Assembly (NCBI GenBank): GCA_022826205.1
Contig: JAJDVJ010000026.1
Coordinates: forward strand, 23,113-87,112
DNA: 64,000 nucleotides
Direction of reading: 5' to 3'
DNA from: Silicimonas sp.
Lineage (GTDB): Bacteria; Pseudomonadota; Alphaproteobacteria; Rhodobacterales; Rhodobacteraceae
The position numbers were made by a program, and so were the translations under genes. A model generated the notes under the pieces. The model saw only the letters and a program-made list of their open reading frames with translations, searched no databases and was not told the origin of the DNA. This document shows, one piece after another, positions 45,657 to 55,350 of this stretch (its first letter is position 1; every line of letters starts with the position of its first letter).

Positions 45657-46312
45657 AACTCTAAATGGTTCGGATGAAGGAAACAAGCAGTCGCCATGCT
45701 ACAGGCAACGCAATGTAGCGCTATCGCCTGCACTTGCAAGCATAAGGCCGTGGATCCCATGACATCTCGCATGAGATGCGCGCGGCGGAACTGCTCAGGG
45801 CAAAGTGATAGGCCCCAAGGCACATTGTAACGACATGTATGGCAGTCCCATCGTAACCAAGACAAAGTAACAAGTAGACGCAAGCATGCGCATGGCAACC
45901 AGAACCTTCGGAATGTTGGAAGGCGTCGGAATTCTCGCCAAGACAGGTGGCCAATGGTGGGACCGGTAATTCGCCAACCAAGCATGCGTTGATCTTCTGG
46001 CACCGACTCCGATCGGGCAAGTGAACGGCGCTTGAATGACTTGGGCGGTCCTTGGAATGTTCCTGCGCGACTACAGCCAATCCTCAATGCATTTGCGGAA
46101 CTTGGATGCCACGCTGAGTTCTGAGCGGTATCTCCATTCACATCAGGAGCACGAGCGCGAAATCCACTGCCAAGGCAATCAAGAACAAATCCTCCGCAGG
46201 GCATGAAACGCGGGGCTCGTTCGTGAACGCCTTCGGGCCAGTCGCGTGCTTGCGCTTCCGGCGGCTGGCGGGCTAACTGCGAGGGCGTTCACCACGTGCA
46301 GCAGGACGCCCC
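45657..46312. other. 656-bp gap without a recognised gene
   Basis: A minus-strand frame at 45632-46204 is open for 190 codons, but its composition (many Cys, Trp and Arg, no ribosome-binding site) looks like chance. No RNA gene or IS end seen. It should contain the toxin-antitoxin promoter at its left end and the promoter of the valine operon at its right end. Confidence 0.4.
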
Positions 46313-47455
46313 ATGGACTTTGCGCTCAGCGACGAACAGCAGTCAATCTACGACACGGCTCGGGCATTTGGAACCGACAGGGTCGCGCCCTATGCACTGG
46401 AGTGGGAGATGGATGGAACCATCCCCCGAAGCCTTTGGCTCGATATCGGCGAGTTGGGATTCGGAGGGCTGAACATCAGCGACGAGGCAGGAGGTGCCGG
46501 ACTCAACCGCCTGGATTCAACGCTCGTGTTCGAAGCACTTTCCGGGGCCTGCGCTTCGGTCGCCGCGTTCCTCTCGATTCACAACATGTGTGCGCGGATG
46601 ATCGAAGCCCTTGGCAGCGAAGAGTTGAAGAACCGTGTCCTGCATCCGGTCATCAAGATGGAGATCGTGCTCTCCTACTGTTTGACTGAACCCGGCTCAG
46701 GGTCGGACGCCGCCGCACTTCGCGCCCGCGCCGAACGCACGAATGAAGGATGGCAGTTGGCCGGGACAAAGGCGTTCATCTCAGGCGGCGGATACTCGGA
46801 CGCGTACGTGGTCATGGCGCGTACCGGCGGCGAAGGCCCTGACGGCATCTCGGCCTTTCTGCTGGAGAGCGGCGCGAAGGGCCTGACATTCGGAGGCCTT
46901 GAGCAAAAGATGGGCTGGCGCAGCCAACCGACGCGCCAGGTCCAGATGGACAATTGCGCCGTGCCGGCCACCAACCTGCTGGGAGAGGAAGGCAAAGGAT
47001 TCAAGTACGCGATGGCGGCACTCGATGGCGGCCGCCTGAACATCTCCGCCTGCTCGATAGGTGCCGCGCAAAGCGCACTGGACAGGACAATCGCCTACAT
47101 GTCTGAGCGGCAGGCTTTCGGCCAACGCCTCGATCAGTTCCAGGCACTTCAATTCAAGATCGCCGATTGCGAGATCGAATTGCAGGCCGCACGCACCTTC
47201 CTGCGCCATGCCGCTTGGGCACTCGATACGGCGCAGCCGGACGCCACGAAGCGCTGCGCCATGGCCAAGGCCTTTGTGACCGAAGCCGCGTCACGCATCG
47301 CGGATACCTGCCTGCAGCTTCACGGCGGATACGGCTATCTTGCCGAATACGGAATCGAGAAGATTGTACGGGATCTGAGGGTGCACCGCATTCTGGAAGG
47401 AACGAACGAGATTATGCGGGTCATAGTGGCGCGCCACCTGACGGCGGATTCATGA
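46313..47455 (+). CDS. Acyl-CoA dehydrogenase, isobutyryl-CoA dehydrogenase-like (valine pathway)
   Basis: This 380-aa FAD enzyme likely oxidises isobutyryl-CoA to methacrylyl-CoA. Family signatures are YCLTEPGSGSDAAALRA and the C-terminal QLHGGYGYLAEYGIEKIVRD, then RILEGTNEIMRVIVA with the catalytic-position Glu. The assignment to isobutyryl-CoA rests on the two coupled genes that follow, which carry out the next two steps used in valine breakdown. AGGAC lies before the ATG. It overlaps the next gene by 4 bp. Confidence 0.88.
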   Translation: MDFALSDEQQSIYDTARAFGTDRVAPYALEWEMDGTIPRSLWLDIGELGFGGLNISDEAGGAGLNRLDSTLVFEALSGACASVAAFLSIHNMCARMIEALGSEELKNRVLHPVIKMEIVLSYCLTEPGSGSDAAALRARAERTNEGWQLAGTKAFISGGGYSDAYVVMARTGGEGPDGISAFLLESGAKGLTFGGLEQKMGWRSQPTRQVQMDNCAVPATNLLGEEGKGFKYAMAALDGGRLNISACSIGAAQSALDRTIAYMSERQAFGQRLDQFQALQFKIADCEIELQAARTFLRHAAWALDTAQPDATKRCAMAKAFVTEAASRIADTCLQLHGGYGYLAEYGIEKIVRDLRVHRILEGTNEIMRVIVARHLTADS

Positions 47456-48495
47456 ACGAAGTCATCCTGCGCAAGGAGAGACTCGCAGGGCGAGCCACGC
47501 TTAACCGTCCAGGTGCATTGAACGCCGTCACGCTGCCCATGATTCGGGCCCTTAGCGACATGCTTGCCCGATGGGCGACGGACGACGAAATTGCCCTGAT
47601 CCTGATTGACGCAAACGGCGAAAGAGCGTTCTCGGCGGGCGGTGACATCACCTACATCCACGACGCGCTCGTGCGCGGTGACTACGAAACGGCCCGATGC
47701 TTCTGGCGGGAGGAATACCGGCTCAACGCCACCCTCGCCAACTTCCCGAAGCCGGTCGTCACACTTCTCAACGGCTTTACCATGGGCGGTGGCGTGGGCC
47801 TCGGCTGTCACGCCTCACATCGAGTAGTCGGCGACAGTTCCCGGATCGCGATGCCGGAATGCGGAATCGGGCTCGTGCCAGACGTCGGCGGATCGCTTTT
47901 GTTGGCGCGAGCGCCGGGACGCGTAGGCGAGTATCTCGGCACCACAGGCACGCGCATGGGTCCGGGAGACGCAATCTTTGCCGGTTTCGCCGATCGCTAT
48001 GTTCCGGAAGAAATGTGGCTGGATCTCACGGCACGTCTTGAATCATCGGGAGACCTGGCCGAATTCGACCGCGTTGCGAGTCCCGCGCCCGAAAGCCCGC
48101 TTGCGGCGATCGAAGCCGAAATCAACCGGCACTTTGCCGGCGAAACCTTCCGGGACATTCTCGATTCCCTGGCACGAGCGGAATCCGAATGGTCACGTGA
48201 GACACTGGCACGACTTGAGCCGCATGCACCGCTTTCCCTCGCCGCGACGATCGAGCTTGTTCATCGTGCGCGGACTGCCGACCGCATCGAGACGGCGCTG
48301 GTCAACGAATACCGGTTCGCGCACCGGGTGACCGAGCAGGGGGATTTTCTTGAGGGCATTCGTGCTGCCGTCATCGACAAGGACAGGTCGCCCGGATGGG
48401 TGCATGATTCACTTGGCGCAGCCACGGCAGAGGAAGTCTCTGACATGCTCAGCTCGCTCGGACCGGAAGAACTGAAACTGGAGGACGTCTCATGA
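47452..48495 (+). CDS. 3-hydroxyisobutyryl-CoA hydrolase
   Basis: This 347-aa crotonase-fold enzyme removes CoA from 3-hydroxyisobutyryl-CoA. The oxyanion-hole regions are GERAFSAGGDITYIHDAL and FTMGGGVGLGCHASHRV. MPECGIGLVPDVGGSLLLAR carries the active-site Glu of the hydrolase subgroup. Length (about 345-385) separates it from enoyl-CoA hydratases (about 260). ATG 47452 overlaps the stop of the dehydrogenase gene, and its own stop overlaps mmsB. Confidence 0.92.
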   Translation: MNEVILRKERLAGRATLNRPGALNAVTLPMIRALSDMLARWATDDEIALILIDANGERAFSAGGDITYIHDALVRGDYETARCFWREEYRLNATLANFPKPVVTLLNGFTMGGGVGLGCHASHRVVGDSSRIAMPECGIGLVPDVGGSLLLARAPGRVGEYLGTTGTRMGPGDAIFAGFADRYVPEEMWLDLTARLESSGDLAEFDRVASPAPESPLAAIEAEINRHFAGETFRDILDSLARAESEWSRETLARLEPHAPLSLAATIELVHRARTADRIETALVNEYRFAHRVTEQGDFLEGIRAAVIDKDRSPGWVHDSLGAATAEEVSDMLSSLGPEELKLEDVS

Positions 48496-49373
48496 AAGTC
48501 GGATTCATCGGCCTCGGCAACATGGGAGCGCCCATGGCGCACAATCTTGCTGCAGCAGGTCACGACGTGGCAGGCTTCGACATCGCGGCACCAGTCCCTG
48601 AAGGCGTCTACGCGGTCGACACGGCCGCTGCCGCCGTTGCCGACCGGGAAGTGGCCATCACGATGCTGCCGGACGGAGAAATTCTTCGCAGCGTTGCAAA
48701 CGAGATCATCCCGGCGATGGGCTCCGGAACGGTCATGCTGGACTGCTCCACCGTTGACGTGGAGAGCGCGAGGTCGGTTGCCGAACACGCGCAGTCGGCA
48801 GGAGTGCATGCGCTCGATGCACCGGTATCCGGCGGCATCGGTGGAGCCGAAGCGGGCACGTTGACCTTCATGGTGGGAGGATCCGAGGATGCCGTGAAGG
48901 CTGTGATGCCGCTCTTCGACATCATGGGGCAAAAAGCCGTGCATTGCGGATCTTCGGGAAACGGCCAGGCGGCGAAGATCTGCAACAACATGATTCTTGG
49001 CGCGACCATGATAGCCACCTGCGAGGCCTTCGCACTGGCCGACAAGCTCGGACTCGACCGGCAGGCAATGTACGATGTTGTCTCCACGTCCTCGGGATAC
49101 AACTGGTCCATGAACGCATACTGCCCGGCGCCGGGCATCGGCCCTGCCTCGCCGGCAGACAACGACTACCAGCCGGGATTCGCGGCGGAACTCATGCTGA
49201 AGGACTTGCGCCTTTCTCAGCAGGCTGCCGAGACAGTCGACGCTGACACTCCGATCGGCGAGCGTGCAACCGAGATCTATTCGGCGTTCGTCGACGACGA
49301 AGGCGGGAAGGGAAAGGACTTCTCCGCGATGCTTCCCAGATTCGTCGCGCGGAACCGGCACGTAGGCCCGTAG
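48492..49373 (+). CDS. mmsB: 3-hydroxyisobutyrate dehydrogenase
   Basis: MmsB oxidises 3-hydroxyisobutyrate to methylmalonate semialdehyde with NAD. The 293-aa protein has KVGFIGLGNMGAPMAHNLA, DAPVSGGIGGAEAGTLTFMVGG (substrate loop) and the catalytic Lys in GNGQAAKICNNMILG. It is the third gene of a tight operon with 4-bp overlaps. The next enzyme (MmsA) is not in the window. Confidence 0.96.
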   Translation: MKVGFIGLGNMGAPMAHNLAAAGHDVAGFDIAAPVPEGVYAVDTAAAAVADREVAITMLPDGEILRSVANEIIPAMGSGTVMLDCSTVDVESARSVAEHAQSAGVHALDAPVSGGIGGAEAGTLTFMVGGSEDAVKAVMPLFDIMGQKAVHCGSSGNGQAAKICNNMILGATMIATCEAFALADKLGLDRQAMYDVVSTSSGYNWSMNAYCPAPGIGPASPADNDYQPGFAAELMLKDLRLSQQAAETVDADTPIGERATEIYSAFVDDEGGKGKDFSAMLPRFVARNRHVGP

Positions 49374-49488
49374 GACGGCACTGAACCTCGCTTCTTGGAG
49401 TTTCCCGCCAAATACGGCGCTCGACCGGCAGCACCGCGGATGGGCGATCATAGCGCCAGTCGACGCGAAAGTTCCGGATCGCAGCCTG

Positions 49489-50502
49489 TCAATGACCCGA
49501 TTTCTTCTCGGGAAAGAAGATCGAAAGAAACGGAATAATCGCGCGGGTGACAACCGGAAGCAGGAGAAGGCCCAGCGCCAGCCCGACAATCCCGTCAAGC
49601 GCCGCGGTCACGACCCAATTCACGAAGCCTCGTGCCACTCCGATGGATTCGGCCACCGCGGCGGCAACCCCCTTGATCAGGTCGTATGGCGCATGCCAGT
49701 TCAGGACCTCAAGCCCGTGCACGATGATGTTGCCGCCGACCCAGAGCATGGCCGCGGTCCCCACGATGGAGATGATCGTCATCAACCGTGGCATGAACTT
49801 GACCATCCAACGACCGAAACTGCGTGTCGCGGCCAATCGACCGACCTGGGACAGTTTCAGGCCGGCGTCATCCATCTTCACCAGCAGCGCCACGGTGCCG
49901 TACACGAGCGCGGTTATCCCGATTGCGACCACTGCCAGCACAAGGCCTGCCGACACAAGGCTGTCCGAGTCGACCGCAGCGAGAGAGATCGTCATGATCT
50001 CGGCCGAAAGGATGAAATCCGTCTTGATGGCGCCCTTCACGCGCTGCTCCTCGAGGTGGGCCGCGTCAAGGGACTCGGGTTCAATGTGCCCGGTTTCCGG
50101 ATGGGGGTGAAACACGTGCCACACCTTCTCGGCGCCCTCGAAACAGAGGTAGCAGCCGCCAAGCATGAGTAGCGGCGTCACGAGCCAGGGCAGGAACGCA
50201 TCCAGGAGAAGCGCCAAAGGCAGCAAGATGACAAGCTTGTTGAAGAACGACGCGCGGGCGATCTTCCAGACAACGGGCAGCTCTCGGGCCGCGGGCAGGC
50301 CAGTGACATACTTCGGTGTCACCGCCGCGTCGTCGATGACCACGCCAGCCGCCTTCGCGCCGGCCTTTGCAGCATCGTCGACAACCGTCGCACCCACCTT
50401 TGCGCCGACTCTCGCCGCCTGCCCGGCCAGGTCATCGACCTGTGAGGCCGTCAGCTTGATGATTGCGCCGACATCGTCGAGTAGCGCCAGCAGACCGCTC
50501 AT
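49489..50502 (-). CDS. DUF808-family inner membrane protein
   Basis: The 337-aa protein begins MSGLLALLDDVGAIIKLTASQVD, followed by an Ala/Lys-rich amphipathic stretch, then about seven hydrophobic segments (for example LVILLPLALLLDAFLPWLVTP). This pattern is that of DUF808 (YedI-like) proteins, whose function is unknown. ATG 50502 with AAGG 7 nt upstream is used. It is convergent with mmsB and lies downstream of the Lrp-type regulator. Confidence 0.88.
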   Translation of the reverse strand: MSGLLALLDDVGAIIKLTASQVDDLAGQAARVGAKVGATVVDDAAKAGAKAAGVVIDDAAVTPKYVTGLPAARELPVVWKIARASFFNKLVILLPLALLLDAFLPWLVTPLLMLGGCYLCFEGAEKVWHVFHPHPETGHIEPESLDAAHLEEQRVKGAIKTDFILSAEIMTISLAAVDSDSLVSAGLVLAVVAIGITALVYGTVALLVKMDDAGLKLSQVGRLAATRSFGRWMVKFMPRLMTIISIVGTAAMLWVGGNIIVHGLEVLNWHAPYDLIKGVAAAVAESIGVARGFVNWVVTAALDGIVGLALGLLLLPVVTRAIIPFLSIFFPEKKSGH

Positions 50503-50610
50503 GCACGCACCTTGAAATTGCCTTGACCCGTCACCTGATTGGCACGACCGACGAGGGCCCCTCAACCCCCAAGGCCAATCCCGTCGGCGGCGCTGGTGCA
50601 CAAAGGTCCG

Positions 50611-51072
50611 TCAGATCGGCAATGCCGTCGTTGACTTGATCTCTTCCATCGAAAGCAGCCCCGTCACGTTGTATATCTCGACCTCGGAAATCAGCGCCTG
50701 GTAGAACTCGTCATAGGCGCGCGCGTTCCGGACCCGCACCTTCAGGACATAGTCGACATCACCGGCCAGCCGGTGCGCCTCCAGCACTTCGGGCCTGGAC
50801 ATGAGAGCTTCAAGGAACCGGGCCTGCCATTCCGCCTCGTGGGCCGAAGTGCGGACCAGAACGAAGAAGCAAGCCTCGAAACCAAGCTTTTCGGCGTCGA
50901 GAACGACGGTGTGCTGCCCGATCACGCCTGATTCGCGCATCTTGCGAATCCGGTTCCAGACCGGCGTCTTCGATGACCCGACCGTGCGCGCTACCTCGTC
51001 CAATGACTGGCTTGCGTCCCGTTGCAGTTCACGCAGGATTTTCCTGTCCAGATCATCAATTCGCACTGCCAT
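50611..51072 (-). CDS. Lrp/AsnC-family transcriptional regulator
   Basis: The 153-aa protein has an N-terminal helix-turn-helix (IDDLDRKILRELQRDA, then LDEVARTVGSSKTPVWNRI) and a C-terminal ligand (RAM) domain with GDVDYVLKVRVRNARAYDEF. Such proteins form octamers and sense amino acids. It is divergent from cysG, with 131 bp between, so it is probably the regulator of the sulfur genes, perhaps sensing cysteine or methionine. ATG 51072 is chosen from the family start; the frame extends to 51117. Confidence 0.92.
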   Translation of the reverse strand: MAVRIDDLDRKILRELQRDASQSLDEVARTVGSSKTPVWNRIRKMRESGVIGQHTVVLDAEKLGFEACFFVLVRTSAHEAEWQARFLEALMSRPEVLEAHRLAGDVDYVLKVRVRNARAYDEFYQALISEVEIYNVTGLLSMEEIKSTTALPI

Positions 51073-51142
51073 TCGCTTTGCTTCCCGAAATCCCGACACT
51101 TGTCTTTCATTTCGCAAAATTTAGAACGTCCGTCCCTATTTG

Positions 51143-51165
51143 CAAGTTCCGGCTGCACAAACTTG
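51143..51165. promoter_or_regulatory. Inverted repeat in the lrp-cysG intergenic region, candidate operator
   Basis: CAAGTT-N11-AACTTG is symmetric and lies 39 bp upstream of the cysG ATG, in the divergent promoter region. An Lrp/AsnC regulator is encoded next to it. The spacing suits binding by a dimer. No experiment supports this. Confidence 0.35.
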
Positions 51166-51203
51166 GGAAAAAATTCTATCTTCTGACTCAAAGTGGAGTG
51201 GTG

Positions 51204-52598
51204 ATGAAGCATTTTCCGATCTTTCTGGACGTCGAAGGCCGCGACATCGCCGTCTCAGGCGGCGATGGGGCCGCGCTGGCAAAGCTGCGGCTCCTGGCGA
51301 AGTCGGATGCCAGGCTCACAGCGTATTCCGCTGCCCCAAATGCTGACATCCGCGACTTGGCCGCAAGCGGAAAGATCGCGCTGGTGCCTCGGGCCATCGA
51401 AGCTGCAGACCTGGCCGGCAAAGTGCTGGTCTACGCCGCAAACGAGGATGCGTGCGCGGACAGGCGCGTCGTGACACTTGCCCGCAAGGCAGGAGTCTTG
51501 GTCAATCACGTGGACAGCCTGGAGACCTCGGATTTCATCACGCCGGCCATCGTGGACCGCGACCCCGTGGTGGTGGCCGTCGGAACCGAAGGCGCCGCGC
51601 CGGTGCTGGCACGCGCGATCAAGGCTGAACTGGAAGAGAGCCTGCCACCAGCGCTTGGACCTCTCGCGAAGGTCGCAAGAGGCTTCCGCCAGCTGGCGAA
51701 GGCGCTGCCCTTCGGCCGAAGGCGTCGGATTTTCTGGTCGGACTACTATTCGCGGGTCGGTCCGCGCGCCTTTGACAAAGGCGGCGAGGCCGCTCTGGCC
51801 GGTGCCCTGGAACAATTGCTGGCGGAACACATGAACGCGGGCCCCGACATCGGGAGCGTGACCTTTGTCGGATCGGGACCGGGCGATCCGGAACTTCTCA
51901 CTCTCAAGGCAAGGTGTGCGCTCCACGACGCTGACGTCGTGATCCATGACAGGCTGGTGACGTCCGGAATCCTGGATCTTGCGCGGCGAGAGGCTCTCAT
52001 CGTCAACGTTGGAAAGAAGGGATTCGCTCCGTCGACACCGCAGGCTGACATCAACGCCATGCTGGTCCGTCATGCTTCGGAAGGACGCCAGGTCGTTCGA
52101 CTCAAGTCCGGCGATGCGACCGTCTTCGGTCGGCTCGACGAGGAAATCGATGCCTGCGCTGCAGCTGGCGTTTCCTGCTCGGTGATTCCAGGCATAACCG
52201 CGGCCTCCGCTGCCGCAGCAGGCATCGGTCGAAGCCTAACGCGTCGCGGGCGCAATTCGAGCGTGCGGCTGATTACCGGTCATGATGTCGAAGGCTATGC
52301 CGAACACGACTGGCGTGCACTCGCTCGCCCCGGTGAAGTCATCGCAATCTACATGGGAAAGAGGTCCGCCCGCTTCATCCAAGGCAGGCTGATGATGCAC
52401 GGTGCGGCGCCTGACACCCCCGTCACCATCATCGAAAGCGCCACGCGTGCCGACCAGCGCGTCATTGCATCGGAACTGGCGTACCTGTCGGAAGACATTG
52501 CCGAGGCCGACCTGGCCGGACCGGCCCTTGTCCTCTACGGTCTCGCGCCCCGCGAAGCCGAAGCCATCCTCCGCCCGCAAAGGGAGATTGTCCTGTGA
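51204..52598 (+). CDS. cysG: Siroheme synthase (multifunctional CysG)
   Basis: CysG makes siroheme from uroporphyrinogen III for sulfite reductase. The 464-aa protein has an N-terminal dehydrogenase/ferrochelatase part (FPIFLDVEGRDIAVSGGDG; then SDFITPAIVDRDPVVVAVGTEG) and a C-terminal SUMT methyltransferase (FVGSGPGDPELLTLKA, IVNVGKKG, RLKSGDATVFGR, and VIPGITAASAAAAG). GGAGTG precedes ATG 51204. It overlaps the next gene by 4 bp and heads the sulfate assimilation operon. Confidence 0.96.
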   Translation: MKHFPIFLDVEGRDIAVSGGDGAALAKLRLLAKSDARLTAYSAAPNADIRDLAASGKIALVPRAIEAADLAGKVLVYAANEDACADRRVVTLARKAGVLVNHVDSLETSDFITPAIVDRDPVVVAVGTEGAAPVLARAIKAELEESLPPALGPLAKVARGFRQLAKALPFGRRRRIFWSDYYSRVGPRAFDKGGEAALAGALEQLLAEHMNAGPDIGSVTFVGSGPGDPELLTLKARCALHDADVVIHDRLVTSGILDLARREALIVNVGKKGFAPSTPQADINAMLVRHASEGRQVVRLKSGDATVFGRLDEEIDACAAAGVSCSVIPGITAASAAAAGIGRSLTRRGRNSSVRLITGHDVEGYAEHDWRALARPGEVIAIYMGKRSARFIQGRLMMHGAAPDTPVTIIESATRADQRVIASELAYLSEDIAEADLAGPALVLYGLAPREAEAILRPQREIVL

Positions 52599-52933
52599 CC
52601 CGTCACCGCCATTCGTCGAAAGTCGTCACTGCCAGCTCGCTCCTTGAAGGAGACACGGTGTGGCTGACCGCCGACGACCGCTGGACACGCAACATGTCTG
52701 AAGCCGAGCTTCTCGAAGACGAGGCGGTCGCTGAAGACCGGCTTCTCTTTGCGATCTCGCAACCCGACATCGTTGTCGGTGCCTATCTGGCCGACGCCGC
52801 ATCGAGCAAGAACGGCCCGATTCCCGTCCATGTTCGCGAAACGCTGCGCACCAAGGGCCCCACAAACTACGTCCATGGCAAGCAGCAGCAGGAACAACCT
52901 GTCGCCCTGGCACGCTACTTCGAAGAGGCATGA
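52595..52933 (+). CDS. DUF2849 family protein
   Basis: The 112-aa protein reads VVTASSLLEGDTVWLTADDRW and ends VALARYFEEA. This is the DUF2849 family, which is nearly always located between cysG and sulfite reductase in alphaproteobacteria. GTG 52595 overlaps the cysG stop (GTGA), so it is translationally coupled. The function is unknown; the constant location suggests a role in sulfite reduction, for example siroheme transfer (inference). Confidence 0.88.
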   Translation: MTRHRHSSKVVTASSLLEGDTVWLTADDRWTRNMSEAELLEDEAVAEDRLLFAISQPDIVVGAYLADAASSKNGPIPVHVRETLRTKGPTNYVHGKQQQEQPVALARYFEEA

Positions 52934-52937
52934 GCCA

Positions 52938-54608
52938 ATGTATCAGTATTCCGATTTCGACGACGCCTTCGTGCGGGAGCGCGTGGCACAGTTTCGAGCC
53001 CAGGTTGATCGCCGGATCGACGGCGGCCTGACCGAGGACGAGTTCAAGCCGCTCCGGCTCATGAACGGCCTGTACCTGCAGCTGCACGCCTACATGCTGC
53101 GAGTCGCGATCCCGTACGGGACGCTCAATTCCGGGCAGATGCGGCAGTTCGCGATGATCGCGGAGCGTTGGGACAAGGGGTATGGCCACTTCACGACGCG
53201 GCAGAACATACAGTTCAACTGGCCAAGGCTGGCAGACACGCCCGACATCCTGGATGCACTCGCCGATGTCGAGATGCATGCGATACAGACAAGCGGCAAC
53301 ACGATCCGGAACGTCACGGCAGACCATTTCGCGGGTGCCGCCGCCGACGAGATCGCGGATCCGCGGCCCGTGGCGGAACTGATACGCCAATGGTCGACCG
53401 ACCATCCGGAATTCCAGTTCCTTCCCAGGAAATTCAAGATCGCCGTCACCGGATCGCCAAACGACCGGGCCGTGACTCGCGCCCATGACATCGGATTGCG
53501 AATGATCCGGAACGATGCTGGAGAGGCAGGCTTCGAAGTCATTGTCGGCGGCGGTCTCGGGCGGACTCCCATGATCGGCAAGGTCATCCGGGAATTCCTG
53601 CCGCGCACCGACCTGCTGCCCTACCTGGAAGCCATCGTCAGCGTTTACAACGCGCTCGGACGGCGGGACAACAAGTACAAGGCGCGGATCAAGATTACGG
53701 TGGCCGAAAACGGCCTGGACGAATTCCAAGCCCGCGTGGACACCAGGTTCAGGCAATTGAGATCGCATTTCGGCGGAGCCGACCAGGCAATGCTGGCACG
53801 CATCGAACGGTCCTTTGCGCCACCCGCGTTCCGGTCAGCGCCCCTGGGCCGGTTCGAGACTGTGCGAGAGACTGATCCGGCGTTTCGTTCATGGACCGAT
53901 ACCAACCTTGCCGAGCACAAGGCCGCAGGATACGCGATCGTCACCGTCTCGCTTAAGGCGCATGGAGCAACGCCGGGGGACGCCACGTCAAGCCAGATGC
54001 GCGCGTTGGCGGATCTCGCCGAGCGCTACGGCCATGACGAGTTGCGGATCAGCCACGAGCAGAACGTCATCCTGCCCCACGTGCACAAGTCGGATCTTCC
54101 TGAGATCCATGCGATTCTCAGCGAGCACGGGCTGGCCACGGCCAATGTCGGTCTGATCTCTGACATCATTGCATGCCCTGGCATGGACTACTGTGCCCTG
54201 GCGACCGCGCGCTCGATTCCGATTGCACAGGAGATTGCCCAGCGATTCGACGAGTTGAAGCTCGAACATGGAATCGGCGAACTGAAAATCAAGATTTCGG
54301 GCTGCATCAACGCCTGCGGGCACCACCACGTTGGACATATCGGGATTCTCGGCCTCGACCGGGCCGGCGTGGAGAACTACCAGATCACGCTCGGCGGCGA
54401 CGGGACCGAAACGGCGGCGATCGGCGAACGTGCGGGGCCCGGCTTCCCGGCAGAAGAGATCGTGCCCGCCATCGAACGGTTGGTCCACGCCTATCTTGAC
54501 CTGCGCAGCAGCAGGAAGGAGAACTTCCTGCAAACGTACCGGCGGCTGGGAATCGGGCCGTTCAAGGCGGCTCTGTATCCAGAACGGGTGGACGCCAATG
54601 CCGCTTGA
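52938..54608 (+). CDS. cysI: Sulfite reductase, siroheme hemoprotein (nitrite/sulfite reductase family)
   Basis: CysI reduces sulfite to sulfide with six electrons. The 556-aa protein has KGYGHFTTRQNIQFNW, the siroheme-binding repeats, and the 4Fe-4S cysteines in CPGMDYCALA and SGCINACGHHH. Family members also include nitrite reductases, but position between cysG and cysH makes sulfite the likely substrate. ATG 52938 begins 4 bp after the DUF2849 stop. It overlaps cysH by 11 bp. Confidence 0.95.
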   Translation: MYQYSDFDDAFVRERVAQFRAQVDRRIDGGLTEDEFKPLRLMNGLYLQLHAYMLRVAIPYGTLNSGQMRQFAMIAERWDKGYGHFTTRQNIQFNWPRLADTPDILDALADVEMHAIQTSGNTIRNVTADHFAGAAADEIADPRPVAELIRQWSTDHPEFQFLPRKFKIAVTGSPNDRAVTRAHDIGLRMIRNDAGEAGFEVIVGGGLGRTPMIGKVIREFLPRTDLLPYLEAIVSVYNALGRRDNKYKARIKITVAENGLDEFQARVDTRFRQLRSHFGGADQAMLARIERSFAPPAFRSAPLGRFETVRETDPAFRSWTDTNLAEHKAAGYAIVTVSLKAHGATPGDATSSQMRALADLAERYGHDELRISHEQNVILPHVHKSDLPEIHAILSEHGLATANVGLISDIIACPGMDYCALATARSIPIAQEIAQRFDELKLEHGIGELKIKISGCINACGHHHVGHIGILGLDRAGVENYQITLGGDGTETAAIGERAGPGFPAEEIVPAIERLVHAYLDLRSSRKENFLQTYRRLGIGPFKAALYPERVDANAA

Positions 54609-55350
54609 ATCCCCCCTGGACCCGCCTGCCGAACGCACGGCAGAGCTGAATCGCCGATTTGCGCACCATGCGGCGGCGGAAGTTCTGGCATACACGCTTC
54701 ACGATCCAGAGATGGGCAACGCGGCCCTAGTCTCGTCGTTCGGTGCCGAGGCGATCGTCCTCCTGCACATGGCCAGTGTCATTGACCGGACAACCCCCGT
54801 CCTCTTCCTTGACACGGAAATGCTGTTTCCGGAAACGCTGGAATACCAGCGCAAGGTCGCCCGGCACCTCAGGCTCACCGATGTTCGCGTGATCCGGCCA
54901 GATCGTGAACCCGTGTTCCGGACCGATCCTGGAAACGACCTGCACCGCCGCGATCCTGATGCCTGCTGCCAATTGCGCAAGACCGAGCCGCTGCAAGGCG
55001 CGTTGGCCGGATTCGACACATGGGTGACCGGGCGCAAGCGGTATCACGGAGGGCGGCGATCGGCGCTGGACTTCTTTGAGGCCGACAACGGCACGTGGAT
55101 CAAGGTCAACCCGCTCGCACATTGGTCGACTTCAGATGTGCAGGACTACATCAGCAACAACCGCCTTCCTCGGCATCCTCTCGTCGCAAAGGGCTTTCCG
55201 TCAATTGGATGCCTTCCCTGCACGACACGCATTGCACCAGGAGAGGACCTGCGCGCCGGGCGCTGGCGCGGGCGCGACAAGGACGAGTGCGGAATTCACT
55301 TCGTGGAGGGCCGAATGGTTCGCAAGCTTCCGGGAAAGAATCTCCCATGA
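54598..55350 (+). CDS. cysH: Adenylyl-sulfate (APS) reductase, CysH
   Basis: The 250-aa protein reduces activated sulfate to sulfite. It has ALVSSFGAEAIVLLHMA and LFLDTEMLFPETLEY, and the paired cysteines CC...CxxC (DACCQLRK and GCLPCTTR) that bind a 4Fe-4S cluster, which marks the APS-using type and not the PAPS type. The catalytic Cys is in KDECGIHF near the C-terminus. ATG 54598 overlaps cysI; its stop overlaps the next gene by 4 bp. Confidence 0.95.
   Translation: MPLESPLDPPAERTAELNRRFAHHAAAEVLAYTLHDPEMGNAALVSSFGAEAIVLLHMASVIDRTTPVLFLDTEMLFPETLEYQRKVARHLRLTDVRVIRPDREPVFRTDPGNDLHRRDPDACCQLRKTEPLQGALAGFDTWVTGRKRYHGGRRSALDFFEADNGTWIKVNPLAHWSTSDVQDYISNNRLPRHPLVAKGFPSIGCLPCTTRIAPGEDLRAGRWRGRDKDECGIHFVEGRMVRKLPGKNLP

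Noticed and set aside
45632..46204. 190-codon minus-strand frame upstream of the antitoxin
   Set aside because: Composition rich in Cys, Trp and Arg, no ribosome-binding site, and it overlaps the likely toxin-antitoxin promoter.
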